A stretch of DNA of 23,388 nt, from the NCBI GenBank assembly GCA_964564695.1, contig CAZMCC010000064.1:1-23388 (forward strand), in the 5' to 3' direction. Numbering within the stretch: the stretch's first letter is position 1; the number at the start of each line of letters is the position of its first letter. This stretch comes from CAZMCC01 sp964564695 (lineage in GTDB: Bacteria; Planctomycetota; Phycisphaerae; Phycisphaerales; UBA1924). The notes beneath the pieces were generated by a model that saw nothing but the letters and a program-made list of their open reading frames with translations, made no database searches and was not told the DNA's origin. The position numbers and the translations under genes were made by a program. Below, piece after piece: positions 16,940 to 23,196 of this stretch.

Positions 16940-17524
16940 CTAAATCAGCCATTCCTGCCCGTTCGGGTCGGCCTCGAGGCAGGCGTGCTCGCGGGGCTTG
17001 AGCTGGCCGTAGGTCGTCATGCCGCGGATCGGCGGCGAGTAGATATGAAGGGTGACGAGGTCCTTGCCGGGGGCCTGCAGGTTGGCGACCTGGTGGATGT
17101 CGGCGTCGTCGGCGGCACAGATGTAGCCGGGCTGCATCTCGGCGGTGCCGGTGGGGCAGACCTGGCCCGAGTCGCGGAGGCGGTAGCGGACCTCGGTGCC
17201 GGTGCCCTCGATGACGCGGAAGGCGCAGCTCACGCCGCGGTGGTCGTGGATGGCGGTGACGTCGCCGGAGCGCCAGCACAGGGCGAGCAGCTCGAACCAC
17301 TGGGTCTCGCAGATGGTGTTGCGCCGGTAGCCGCGGACGCCGAAGCTGCACGCGGGCTCGATGTCGGCGCGGGTGATGCTGAGCTCGCGGAGCATGCCGC
17401 TGAGCACGCCGAGGTCGGCCCGCCCGTTGAGCCCGTTGAGATAGTCGATCACCCCGGCGAGCTTGGGGAAGCGGTCGCGTGCGGGAGCCTCAGGCGGCCT
17501 GACGCTGGGGGTGAGAGTGGTCAC
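16940..17524 (-). CDS. Cysteine dioxygenase (cupin, type I)
   Basis: The enzyme oxidises L-cysteine with O2 to cysteine sulfinate at a non-haem iron held by three histidines. With the GTG start at 17524 the protein has 194 residues. It shows AIHDHRGVSC, with ligands His93 and His95, and DIHQVANL, with the third ligand His144. YRRN (Arg68) aligns with the substrate-binding YTRN of the rat enzyme, and LHIYSPP holds Tyr162. Cys100 and Tyr162 align with rat Cys93 and Tyr157, the pair that forms the thioether cofactor. The GTG is 5 bp after the stop codon of the aminotransferase. No ATG lies between that stop and the conserved core, so GTG is preferred, though its ribosome binding site is weak. 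The two genes are probably cotranscribed. Confidence 0.93.
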   Translation of the reverse strand: MTTLTPSVRPPEAPARDRFPKLAGVIDYLNGLNGRADLGVLSGMLRELSITRADIEPACSFGVRGYRRNTICETQWFELLALCWRSGDVTAIHDHRGVSCAFRVIEGTGTEVRYRLRDSGQVCPTGTAEMQPGYICAADDADIHQVANLQAPGKDLVTLHIYSPPIRGMTTYGQLKPREHACLEADPNGQEWLI

Positions 17525-17529
17525 GGAAC

Positions 17530-18777
17530 TCAGTATATCACAGAGCCCACGATCGCCTCGGCCAGGTACTCGTACTGGGCGAAGGTGTTGTAGATCTGGG
17601 CCGAAATGCGAACGGACCGGGCCGGCGGGGCAGGAAAGTTGTTGATGGGGGCCTGAACGCCCCAGTCCCGGATCAGGCGGTTCTGAATGGGGTCGTGATA
17701 TCTTGTCGGAATCCCGTTCTCGGACGGGGAGCGGTCGGGGATGCGGATCGTCGCCATCGAGCCGATCATCGACTCGGGCGCGGCCAGCGGCGAATCGAAG
17801 CGTTCGCACAGCAGTTTGCGGGCCGCGAGGGCGAGGTCGCGGTTGTGCTTCATAATCCCCGGCCAGCCGCCGGGGAAGATCTTCTCCATCACGCGCACGC
17901 ACTCGCCCGCGACGATCCACGGGCTCGCGTCCATCGAGCCGACGTAGTCGAACTCGAGGCGGTAGCGCGAGCGGTCGGTGCGGAGCGAGTTCGCCCCGTG
18001 CGAGATGATCACCGGCCGGATCCCCTTGCGCCAGTCCTCGCGCACATACAGGAACGCGCACCCCTTGGGGGCGCACACCCACTTGTGGAAGTTGCCCGTG
18101 TAGTACGCGGGGTTGATGCGCGAGATGTCGAGCGGGAGGAATCCCGGCGCGTGGGCCCCATCCACCAGTGTGTCGACGCCGCGGCGTTCGAGCTCGCGGA
18201 CGATCCGCTCCACCGGCATGATCAATCCCGTCGGGCTTGTGATGTGGCTCACCATCGCGAGCTTCGTCCGCGACGTCACCTTCGCGAGGATGGCCGCGAG
18301 CGCCTGATCCTCATCCTCAATCGGGAACGGCACGTCCGCGTTCACCATGACGACGCCGTGCTTCTCCACCGCCCACCGGAGCACGTTGTTGCACGCGTTG
18401 TACTCGTGCGTGCTCGTGATGACCTCGTCGCCGGGCGAAAAATCGAGATTCCGCAGCACGGCGTTCACCCCGGCCGTCGCGTTGAACACAAACGCGAACC
18501 CCTCGGGGTCGCACCCGACGAACTTCGACATCTCCGCCCGCGAGTCGTCGAGCCCGACCTCAAGCTCCTCGACGAAGAAGCGGATCGGCTCGGCCTCCAT
18601 CCGCTGGCGCACGCGCTCCTGCGCAATGAGCACCTGGCGGGGCGTGGCCCCGAAGCTGCCGTGGTTCAGGAAGACGAGCGACTTATCGAGCAGGAAGTGG
18701 TCGGCGTACGCGGACCAGCCCCCCGCCGCAGGTCTCTGCCCGGGGGCATCCCCCCCACTTGCGTCAAGCCGTGACAT
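17530..18777 (-). CDS. Class V aminotransferase-fold PLP enzyme, isopenicillin-N-epimerase/desulfurase-like
   Basis: This 415-residue PLP enzyme has FLNHGSFGATP near residue 36, a motif of the isopenicillin N epimerase-like branch. The PLP-binding aspartate is in LVDGAHAPG, and the Schiff-base lysine, Lys232, is in NFHKWVCAPKG. A THEYNACNN segment and the FDYVGSMDASPW loop follow. Members of this branch include cysteine desulfurase-like lyases, amine lyases and epimerases, so the exact reaction is open. The downstream cysteine dioxygenase starts 5 bp after its stop. A role on cysteine sulfinate or a related sulfur amino acid is a reasonable inference. The start at 18777 has no strong ribosome binding site and overlaps the end of a small upstream ORF. 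Confidence 0.85.
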   Translation of the reverse strand: MSRLDASGGDAPGQRPAAGGWSAYADHFLLDKSLVFLNHGSFGATPRQVLIAQERVRQRMEAEPIRFFVEELEVGLDDSRAEMSKFVGCDPEGFAFVFNATAGVNAVLRNLDFSPGDEVITSTHEYNACNNVLRWAVEKHGVVMVNADVPFPIEDEDQALAAILAKVTSRTKLAMVSHITSPTGLIMPVERIVRELERRGVDTLVDGAHAPGFLPLDISRINPAYYTGNFHKWVCAPKGCAFLYVREDWRKGIRPVIISHGANSLRTDRSRYRLEFDYVGSMDASPWIVAGECVRVMEKIFPGGWPGIMKHNRDLALAARKLLCERFDSPLAAPESMIGSMATIRIPDRSPSENGIPTRYHDPIQNRLIRDWGVQAPINNFPAPPARSVRISAQIYNTFAQYEYLAEAIVGSVIY

Positions 18778-19030
18778 CGAGCACCCGTCCCAAGGCGACG
18801 CCCGTCGCGGCGGTGTTGCGGTCGGCGGGGGCCGCGTGCAGCGGCAGGGAACCCGACTTGGTTAAGGGAGCGTCAAAGTTGACACCCCCCGGCACGACGC
18901 CCGCGCTCAGGCGGCCGATTCGGGCGGCTCGCGGCGCGCCCGCGGAGCGGTTCTGACGCGCCGCCGCCGCGCCGGCCCCCGCTCCAGGTCCTGATCCGAC
19001 AGCGCCATTTCCGCCGACTGTCATGTCCAT
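18764..19030 (-). CDS. Possible small protein upstream of the aminotransferase
   Basis: This 88-residue ORF has an AGGA motif 7 nt before its ATG and codons ending mostly in G or C, as in the neighbouring genes. The N-terminal 25 residues are Gly/Ala-rich. The rest (RIGRLSAGVVPGGVNFDAP, then HAAPADRNTAATGVALGRV) is less biased and could be a small folded or helix-forming protein. Its stop overlaps the aminotransferase start by 14 bp, which would allow coupling. There are no signal peptide or membrane segments. I recognise no family, and it could be a chance open frame in G+C-rich DNA. If it is not real, the 372 bp between 18778 and 19149 hold only promoters. Confidence 0.42.
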   Translation of the reverse strand: MDMTVGGNGAVGSGPGAGAGAAAARQNRSAGAPRAARIGRLSAGVVPGGVNFDAPLTKSGSLPLHAAPADRNTAATGVALGRVLDVTA

Positions 19031-19149
19031 CGAGGCATCCTACGCAGAAAACACGCTCGCGCCCCGCACGTTTCACCGACTACCATGCTCTGGGCACGCC
19101 CGCAGGACGCGGTCGCGCGCCCCTTTTTCCCGCGGAGGACGCTGCCCCC

Positions 19150-19872
19150 ATGCCCCAGAGCCAGACCAGCACGCCCAACGCGGCGCCCGAGCCGCGCCGC
19201 TCGTTCGACTCCGAAGTCCGCAGTCTTAAGGAGCGGCTCCTGCGCGAGGCGACCCTGGCGATCGGCATGCTCGAGGGGGCCCTCGACGCCCTGTGGAAGC
19301 TCGACCGCACGGCCGCCCAGACCATCCGCGAGCGCGACGACCGCGTCGACGCCGAAGAAGTCGCGATCGAGGAGTCGGCCCTGCGCCTGCTCACCCTCCA
19401 GGCCCCGGTCGCCCGCGACCTGCGCCTGCTCACCTTCGTCCTCAAGGTCAACGCCGACCTCGAGCGCATCGCCGACCACGCCAAGGGCATCGCCAAGGTC
19501 GTCAAAAAGTTCCCGTCGGGCGAACCGCCGAAATGGCCGACCGCGCTGGTCGAGCTCGGCCAGCGCGTGCCGATGGCGTGCCACCAGCTGCTGCGGGCCC
19601 TGCTCGACGAAGACGCCGACGCGGCCCGAGCCGTCGTCGCCAACGACCAGACCATCGACACCCTGCACCGCCAGCTCTTCGAAGAGACTCTCGACCTGAT
19701 GGGCACGCAGCCCAACAGCCAGGCGACGGGGCTGCTCGTGTACCGGCTCGGGCGCGAGCTCGAGCGCATCGGCGACCTGCTCACGAACATCGCCGAGGAC
19801 ATCATCTATCTGCGCACGGGGCAGATCGTCCGCCACGAGCGCAAGCGGCTGGGGATTCAGGGGCAGGCGTAG
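19150..19872 (+). CDS. phoU: PhoU-like phosphate-response regulator
   Basis: PhoU links the Pst phosphate transporter to the PhoR/PhoB response and acts as a cytoplasmic three-helix-bundle repeat protein. The 240-residue sequence has two copies of the PhoU repeat. The first contains VARDLRLLTFVLKVNADLERIADHAKGI (about residues 90-118, read in two parts). The second contains LVYRLGRELERIGDLLTNIAEDI near residues 200-220. The acidic E/D-x-x-x-D metal-binding motifs are present in both. The ATG at 19150 follows GGAGGA at a slightly long spacing (about 11 nt). No pst or pho sensor genes are beside it, so its partners must be encoded elsewhere. Confidence 0.92.
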   Translation: MPQSQTSTPNAAPEPRRSFDSEVRSLKERLLREATLAIGMLEGALDALWKLDRTAAQTIRERDDRVDAEEVAIEESALRLLTLQAPVARDLRLLTFVLKVNADLERIADHAKGIAKVVKKFPSGEPPKWPTALVELGQRVPMACHQLLRALLDEDADAARAVVANDQTIDTLHRQLFEETLDLMGTQPNSQATGLLVYRLGRELERIGDLLTNIAEDIIYLRTGQIVRHERKRLGIQGQA

Positions 19873-19887
19873 GGCGGCATCGGGTGC

Positions 19888-19969
19888 CACTACCGACCGC
19901 TTTGGGTCGGTAGTGTGCCTTGCCCGATTCGCACAACGCCACTACCGACGCAAAGCCGTCGGTAGTGGC
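19888..19969. repeat. Two-hairpin intergenic repeat (family B), intact copy
   Basis: The first hairpin has an 11-bp stem (19888-19898 with 19905-19915, arm CACTACCGACC). The second has a 13-bp stem (19938-19950 with 19957-19969, arm GCCACTACCGACG) and the loop CAAAGC. Both stems are perfect. The module lies between the convergent phoU-like gene and the TlpA-like gene, and a degenerate copy is at 31-125. The stems could end transcripts, but neither has a T-run. Confidence 0.8.
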
Positions 19970-19982
19970 GCCCCCAGCAATC

Positions 19983-20014
19983 ATCCACTCGCTCGCGCTC
20001 GCGTCTCTTATCCG
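19983..20014. repeat. Short dispersed repeat (family D), copy after the TlpA-like gene
   Basis: Read on the minus strand it is GGATAAGAGACGCGAGCG followed by CGAGCGAGTGG, starting about 5 bp past the TlpA-like stop codon. It matches the element at 21233-21266 (GCATAAGAGCCGCGAGCGC then AAGCGAGCGAGT), apart from a few bases and a 4-bp gap. The core phrase ATAAGAGACG also follows directly on the yifB stop codon. Confidence 0.5.
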
Positions 20015-20017
20015 GGG

Positions 20018-21196
20018 CTACTTCACCTTCAGCGCCGCCTCAAGCAGCTGCACGAAGTCATCCCCCGCCGGATGCCCGTGCCAGATCAGCTTGCCGTCGC
20101 GCCCGATCAGGAACGCGTGCGGGATGCCCGTGACGCCGTAGGCCGCGCCGGCCTCGCTGCCCAGGCCGACGGCGTAGCTCATCCCGTCGCCCTTGCCATC
20201 GACGAACTTCTCGACGGGCGCCCCCGTCTGGTCCGTCAGCGACAGGATCACGAGCCCGTCGCCCGCGTGCTTCTTGTGCAGGTCGTTGAGGTGCGGGATC
20301 CCCGCGACGCACGGCCCGCACCACGTGGCCCAGAACTCGACCACCACCACCTTGCCCTTGAGCGACGCGAGCGTGGGCGGCTTCTCGCCCTTCCAGTTCT
20401 TCCACGCCGTCGCGGTGATCTCCGGCGGGCCGCCGGCCTCGCCGACGCTCGTGCCGACCTTCGGCGATTCGCTCTTGGCCTTCACCTCGATCGTGCCGCG
20501 GCCTTCGGGAACCTTTTGCACGTCGAACGCCGTGACCTTGCCGTCCCGGGTCGCGATCTTCAGGTCCACGTCGTGCAGCCGCTCGAGCGGCAGGCTGTGC
20601 GGCCAGTACTTCGTCTTCTTCTCCGGGTCCTTGGGGGCAAAGCCGATGGAGTTCACGACGAGCTCGGGGGCCGTGGAGCTGGCCCAGTAGCCGATGCGGA
20701 CGTGATCGCCGACCTTGCGCTTGATCTCGTCGAGCGGGATGAGGTACGTGTCGACGCGGATCTTGGCGCCCTTCTCTTCGACGTACTGGATCGCCCCGCG
20801 TCCCTTCGAGTCCTTCTGCAGGCCCGTCGACATCCCGCCGCCGAGCTGCACGCTGTAGTGCAGGCCCGCGAGCGAGGGCCAGGGGTCGAGCGAGTAGTGC
20901 CGGTCGATGTCCTTGGTGACCTGCGAGTCGGCGTCGGCGTCGACCACGAGAGTCGAGTTATCCCCGATCTTGCGCCCGTCATCGGTGAGCCCGCCGGTGG
21001 CGTCGCCGTCCTTCCACACCACGGCCTGCACATACAGATACGTCCCGTCGCACGCCGTGGACACGCGGAGATCCGGCGTGTCGCACAGCACCGTCGCGGA
21101 CTTCTGCGGGAACCCGAAGGCGCCGTCGGCCTTGATGTCGGCGAGGGCGGAGGAAGCGAGACCAAGGACAGCGAGGGACGCAAGGACGGTGCGCAT
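20018..21196 (-). CDS. Secreted two-domain protein: CBM9-like N-terminal region and TlpA-type thioredoxin domain
   Basis: This 392-residue protein has a signal peptide (cleavage near ALA-DIKA, residue 20). Residues 21-240 look like a beta-sandwich of the CBM9-like type (ACDGTYLYVQAVVWKDGD, STLVVDADADSQ, RVDTYLIPLDEI, IGYWASSTAPELVVNSIGF in separate strands). Residues 260-392 form a thioredoxin fold with the active site FWATWCGPC near residue 290 and the cis-proline loop GVTGIPHAFLIG. Such domains exchange disulfides outside the cytoplasm, for instance in cytochrome c maturation or protection of secreted thiols. The ATG at 21196 has AAGGAA upstream. An in-frame extension upstream runs through repeat DNA and is not coding. 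The CBM9 assignment is tentative and the thioredoxin domain is certain. Confidence 0.88.
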   Translation of the reverse strand: MRTVLASLAVLGLASSALADIKADGAFGFPQKSATVLCDTPDLRVSTACDGTYLYVQAVVWKDGDATGGLTDDGRKIGDNSTLVVDADADSQVTKDIDRHYSLDPWPSLAGLHYSVQLGGGMSTGLQKDSKGRGAIQYVEEKGAKIRVDTYLIPLDEIKRKVGDHVRIGYWASSTAPELVVNSIGFAPKDPEKKTKYWPHSLPLERLHDVDLKIATRDGKVTAFDVQKVPEGRGTIEVKAKSESPKVGTSVGEAGGPPEITATAWKNWKGEKPPTLASLKGKVVVVEFWATWCGPCVAGIPHLNDLHKKHAGDGLVILSLTDQTGAPVEKFVDGKGDGMSYAVGLGSEAGAAYGVTGIPHAFLIGRDGKLIWHGHPAGDDFVQLLEAALKVK

Positions 21197-21400
21197 GGGA
21201 TTGGTTCCTTCAGTTGGCTCGGGGGAAGAGTACCGCATAAGAGCCGCGAGCGCAAGCGAGCGAGTACGAGCCCCGAGCGGCAGCGACGGGCCACGGCGAC
21301 AACCGTCTGTCCGCGGCCGTCGCCGAAACGGCTGCACCCGTGAGTCGCTTCCGCTCCTGGCTCTTATCCCGTTGTGCGTCGGACAACCCCGCGCCGTGCC

Positions 21401-21432
21401 ACCGAGCAGCGGAGCTTTGGCCGCTGCTCGGT
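21401..21432. repeat. Long hairpin (family E), copy 1
   Basis: A perfect 12-bp stem, ACCGAGCAGCGG (21401-21412) and CCGCTGCTCGGT (21421-21432), has loop AGCTTTGG. The flank GTGCC before it and the AAAGC-type loop (as its complement) resemble the second hairpin at 21489-21520 and the loops of family B. Confidence 0.75.
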
Positions 21433-21488
21433 GCTTCTTCGCGGGGAGCGTCGGACAACCTGGCCGCCTCGCGAGCGCCGTCCAACGC

Positions 21489-21520
21489 ACCGGGCTCCAC
21501 CCAAAGCCGCGGAGCCCGGT
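21489..21520. repeat. Long hairpin (family E), copy 2
   Basis: A perfect 10-bp stem, ACCGGGCTCC (21489-21498) and GGAGCCCGGT (21511-21520), has a 12-nt loop containing CAAAGC. It is followed by GGCAC and then, near 21540, GGTGCCAC. It is 38 bp past the yifB stop and may work as that gene's 3' end, although no T-run follows it. Confidence 0.7.
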
Positions 21521-21557
21521 GGCACGGGTTATGGATTCGGTGCCACGCCCCCGTCTC

Positions 21558-23156
21558 TTATACCTTCCTATCCAGCAACCGATACTGCACCGCCTCCGCC
21601 ACGTGCGCGAGCTCGAGCCGCTCCGACCCCGCCATGTCCGCGATCGTCCGCGCCACCCGCCGGATCTTGTCGTACGCGCGGGCCGACAGCCCCAGTTCCG
21701 TCAGCGCCTGCCCCAGCGTCGTCCGCGCCTCGTCGCTCATCGGCGCAAGCGTGTCGAGCTGTCGCCCGCTCAGGCGCGAGTTCGGCGTCGTCGGCCCCTG
21801 CCGCTCGATCTGCTTCCGTCGCGCCTTCGCCGCCTCGTCACGCATCTGCGCCGAGCTCGTTCCCGTCGGCGCACTCTGCAACTGCTTCCACGGCACCGCC
21901 GGCGCCTCCACATGAATATCGATCCGGTCGATCAACGGCCCGCTCAGACGCGACAAGTAGTTGTCCATCGCCCGCCGCCCGACCTGATCCACCGGCATAT
22001 CCCCCTTGGGCGTCGGGTTCATCGCGCACACGAGCATGAAGCTCGCCGGGAACCGCACCGCCGAGTGCGACCGCGCGATCGTCACCACGTGGTCCTCCAG
22101 CGGCTGCCGCAGCGTCTCGAGCACGGCCCGCGGGAACTCCGGCAATTCATCGAGGAACAGCACGCCGCGGTGCGCGAGCGAGATCTCACCCGGACGCGGG
22201 ATCGCCCCGCCCCCGACGATCGCGGCCGAGCTGGCCGTGTGGTGCGGTGTGCGGACCGGGCGCATCGTCACCAGGCTCTGCCCCGGCGCAAGCTGCCCCG
22301 CCGCGGAGTAGATCCGCGTGATCTCGATCGCTTCATCGGGCGTGAGCGCCGGCAGCACGCCCGGCAGCGCCCGGGCCATCATCGACTTCCCGGTCCCGGC
22401 CGGCCCCAGCATGAGCAGGTTGTGAGCCCCACTTGTCGCGATCGTGATTGCACGCTTCACCGCCTCCTGTCCCCGCACCTCCGCGAAATCCACCGGCGCC
22501 TCGACCGTCGTCAGCAGCCGCTCAATATCCACCGGCGGCATCGGCGAGGGCTGAATGTGCCCAGTGAGCAGCCCCACCACTTCCGTGAGCGTCCGCACGC
22601 CGACCACCTCGACCCCCGGCACGACCGCGGCCTCGGGCGCGTTGTCCATCGGCACCACCACGCCCGCAAACCCGCGCTGCTTCGCGAGCGACGCCAGGGC
22701 GATGACGCCGCGGATGGGGCGGATGCGGCCGTCGAGGGCCAGTTCACCGGCGAACATGTACTTGCGCGGGTCGAGGCCGGGCGCCGATGAAAGCGTGGTG
22801 GCCGTAGGCCGGTCGCTCACGCTCCGGGTTCGTTCGGGCCCCCCCGCCGCCCCAGCCACCGGCATCTTGATCATCCCCGCCGCGATCATCACGCACACCG
22901 CGATCGGCAGGTCGTACAGCGGCCCTTCCTTCTTGACGTCCGCCGGCGCGAGGTTGATGAGCAGCCGCCCGCCCGGGAACCAGTACCCCGCGTTGGTCAT
23001 CGCCGAGCGGACGCGCTCGATCGATTCCTTGACGGCCGTGTCCGGCAGCCCGACCACGATCTGCTTGGTGATGTCCCCCTCGTAGATGTCGACCTCGACC
23101 TCGCAGGCGAGGGCGTCGATCCCTTGGAGCAAGTAGGATTGGACTCGGGCGAGCAT
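21558..23156 (-). CDS. YifB/ComM-family AAA+ ATPase (Mg-chelatase-like)
   Basis: ComM-type proteins are hexameric AAA+ helicases that aid branch migration during natural transformation; in most bacteria the role is less clear. The 532-residue protein has the N-terminal ChlI-like domain (LARVQSYLLQGIDALACEVEVDI..., GLPDTAVKESIERVRSAM, NLAPADVKKEGPLYDLPIA). The AAA+ core has Walker A GPAGTGKS near residue 252 and Walker B GVLFLDELPEF. It then has the FMLVCAMNPTPKGD segment and the C-terminal RIRRVARTIADM-like block. CAMNPTPKGD lacks the usual cysteine-rich CxC pattern of many homologues. Residues 100-127 form a loop extension (GGPERTRSVSDRPTATTLSS) that most homologues do not have; it is probably repeat-derived. 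The ATG at 23156 sits 4 nt after the expected transcription start. Confidence 0.93.
   Translation of the reverse strand: MLARVQSYLLQGIDALACEVEVDIYEGDITKQIVVGLPDTAVKESIERVRSAMTNAGYWFPGGRLLINLAPADVKKEGPLYDLPIAVCVMIAAGMIKMPVAGAAGGPERTRSVSDRPTATTLSSAPGLDPRKYMFAGELALDGRIRPIRGVIALASLAKQRGFAGVVVPMDNAPEAAVVPGVEVVGVRTLTEVVGLLTGHIQPSPMPPVDIERLLTTVEAPVDFAEVRGQEAVKRAITIATSGAHNLLMLGPAGTGKSMMARALPGVLPALTPDEAIEITRIYSAAGQLAPGQSLVTMRPVRTPHHTASSAAIVGGGAIPRPGEISLAHRGVLFLDELPEFPRAVLETLRQPLEDHVVTIARSHSAVRFPASFMLVCAMNPTPKGDMPVDQVGRRAMDNYLSRLSGPLIDRIDIHVEAPAVPWKQLQSAPTGTSSAQMRDEAAKARRKQIERQGPTTPNSRLSGRQLDTLAPMSDEARTTLGQALTELGLSARAYDKIRRVARTIADMAGSERLELAHVAEAVQYRLLDRKV
22786..22852. repeat. Probable repeat-derived in-frame insertion in yifB
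   Basis: On the plus strand the stretch contains GGCCGTAGGCC, a small hairpin, then GGTCGCTCACGCTCCGGGTT. It encodes about 22 residues (GGPERTRSVSDRPTATTLSS) in a loop that is short in typical YifB proteins (normally AA.....Y.F.GELSLDG). The frame is kept. No second copy lies in this window, so the repeat assignment rests on palindromic character and position. Confidence 0.45.
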
Positions 23157-23166
23157 GGGCGGCGTC

Positions 23167-23196
23167 AGTATACCGAACGGGGGGCGAATATGGCAA
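23167..23196 (-). promoter_or_regulatory. Promoter of yifB, near-leaderless
   Basis: On the minus strand TTGCCA (23196-23191) and TATACT (23172-23167) are separated by 18 bp. The expected start point, about 7 nt past the -10, falls near 23160, only about 4 nt before the ATG at 23156. This leaves no room for a ribosome binding site. The -35 hexamer overlaps the start codon of the divergent gene at 23190. Confidence 0.6.

Larger units (their letters stand above)
21197..21557. other. Repeat-packed intergenic region between yifB and the TlpA-like gene
   Basis: These 361 bp hold no credible gene. They contain a family D copy (21233-21266) and an inverted, more diverged one (21338-21370, ending GGCTCTTATCCC). 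A hairpin with arms CGGCGAC and GTCGCCG (21294-21325) lies between these. The direct repeat GCGTCGGACAACC occurs at 21376-21388 and 21448-21460. Two strong hairpins lie at 21401-21432 and 21489-21520. The promoter of the TlpA-like gene must also be here, but I could not single out a convincing one. Confidence 0.7.

Noticed and set aside
19021..19890. 289-codon open frame opposite the phoU-like gene
   Set aside because: The plus strand encodes an intact two-repeat PhoU protein. The minus frame is a compositional shadow.
19888..19969. rho-independent terminator of the phoU-like gene
   Set aside because: The stems are strong but no T-run follows on either strand, and the module recurs at 31-125. 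It is called a repeat instead.
20907..22790. 627-codon open frame opposite yifB and the TlpA-like gene
   Set aside because: It spans two real genes and the repeat-filled gap, is extremely Arg/His/Pro-rich and has no motif.
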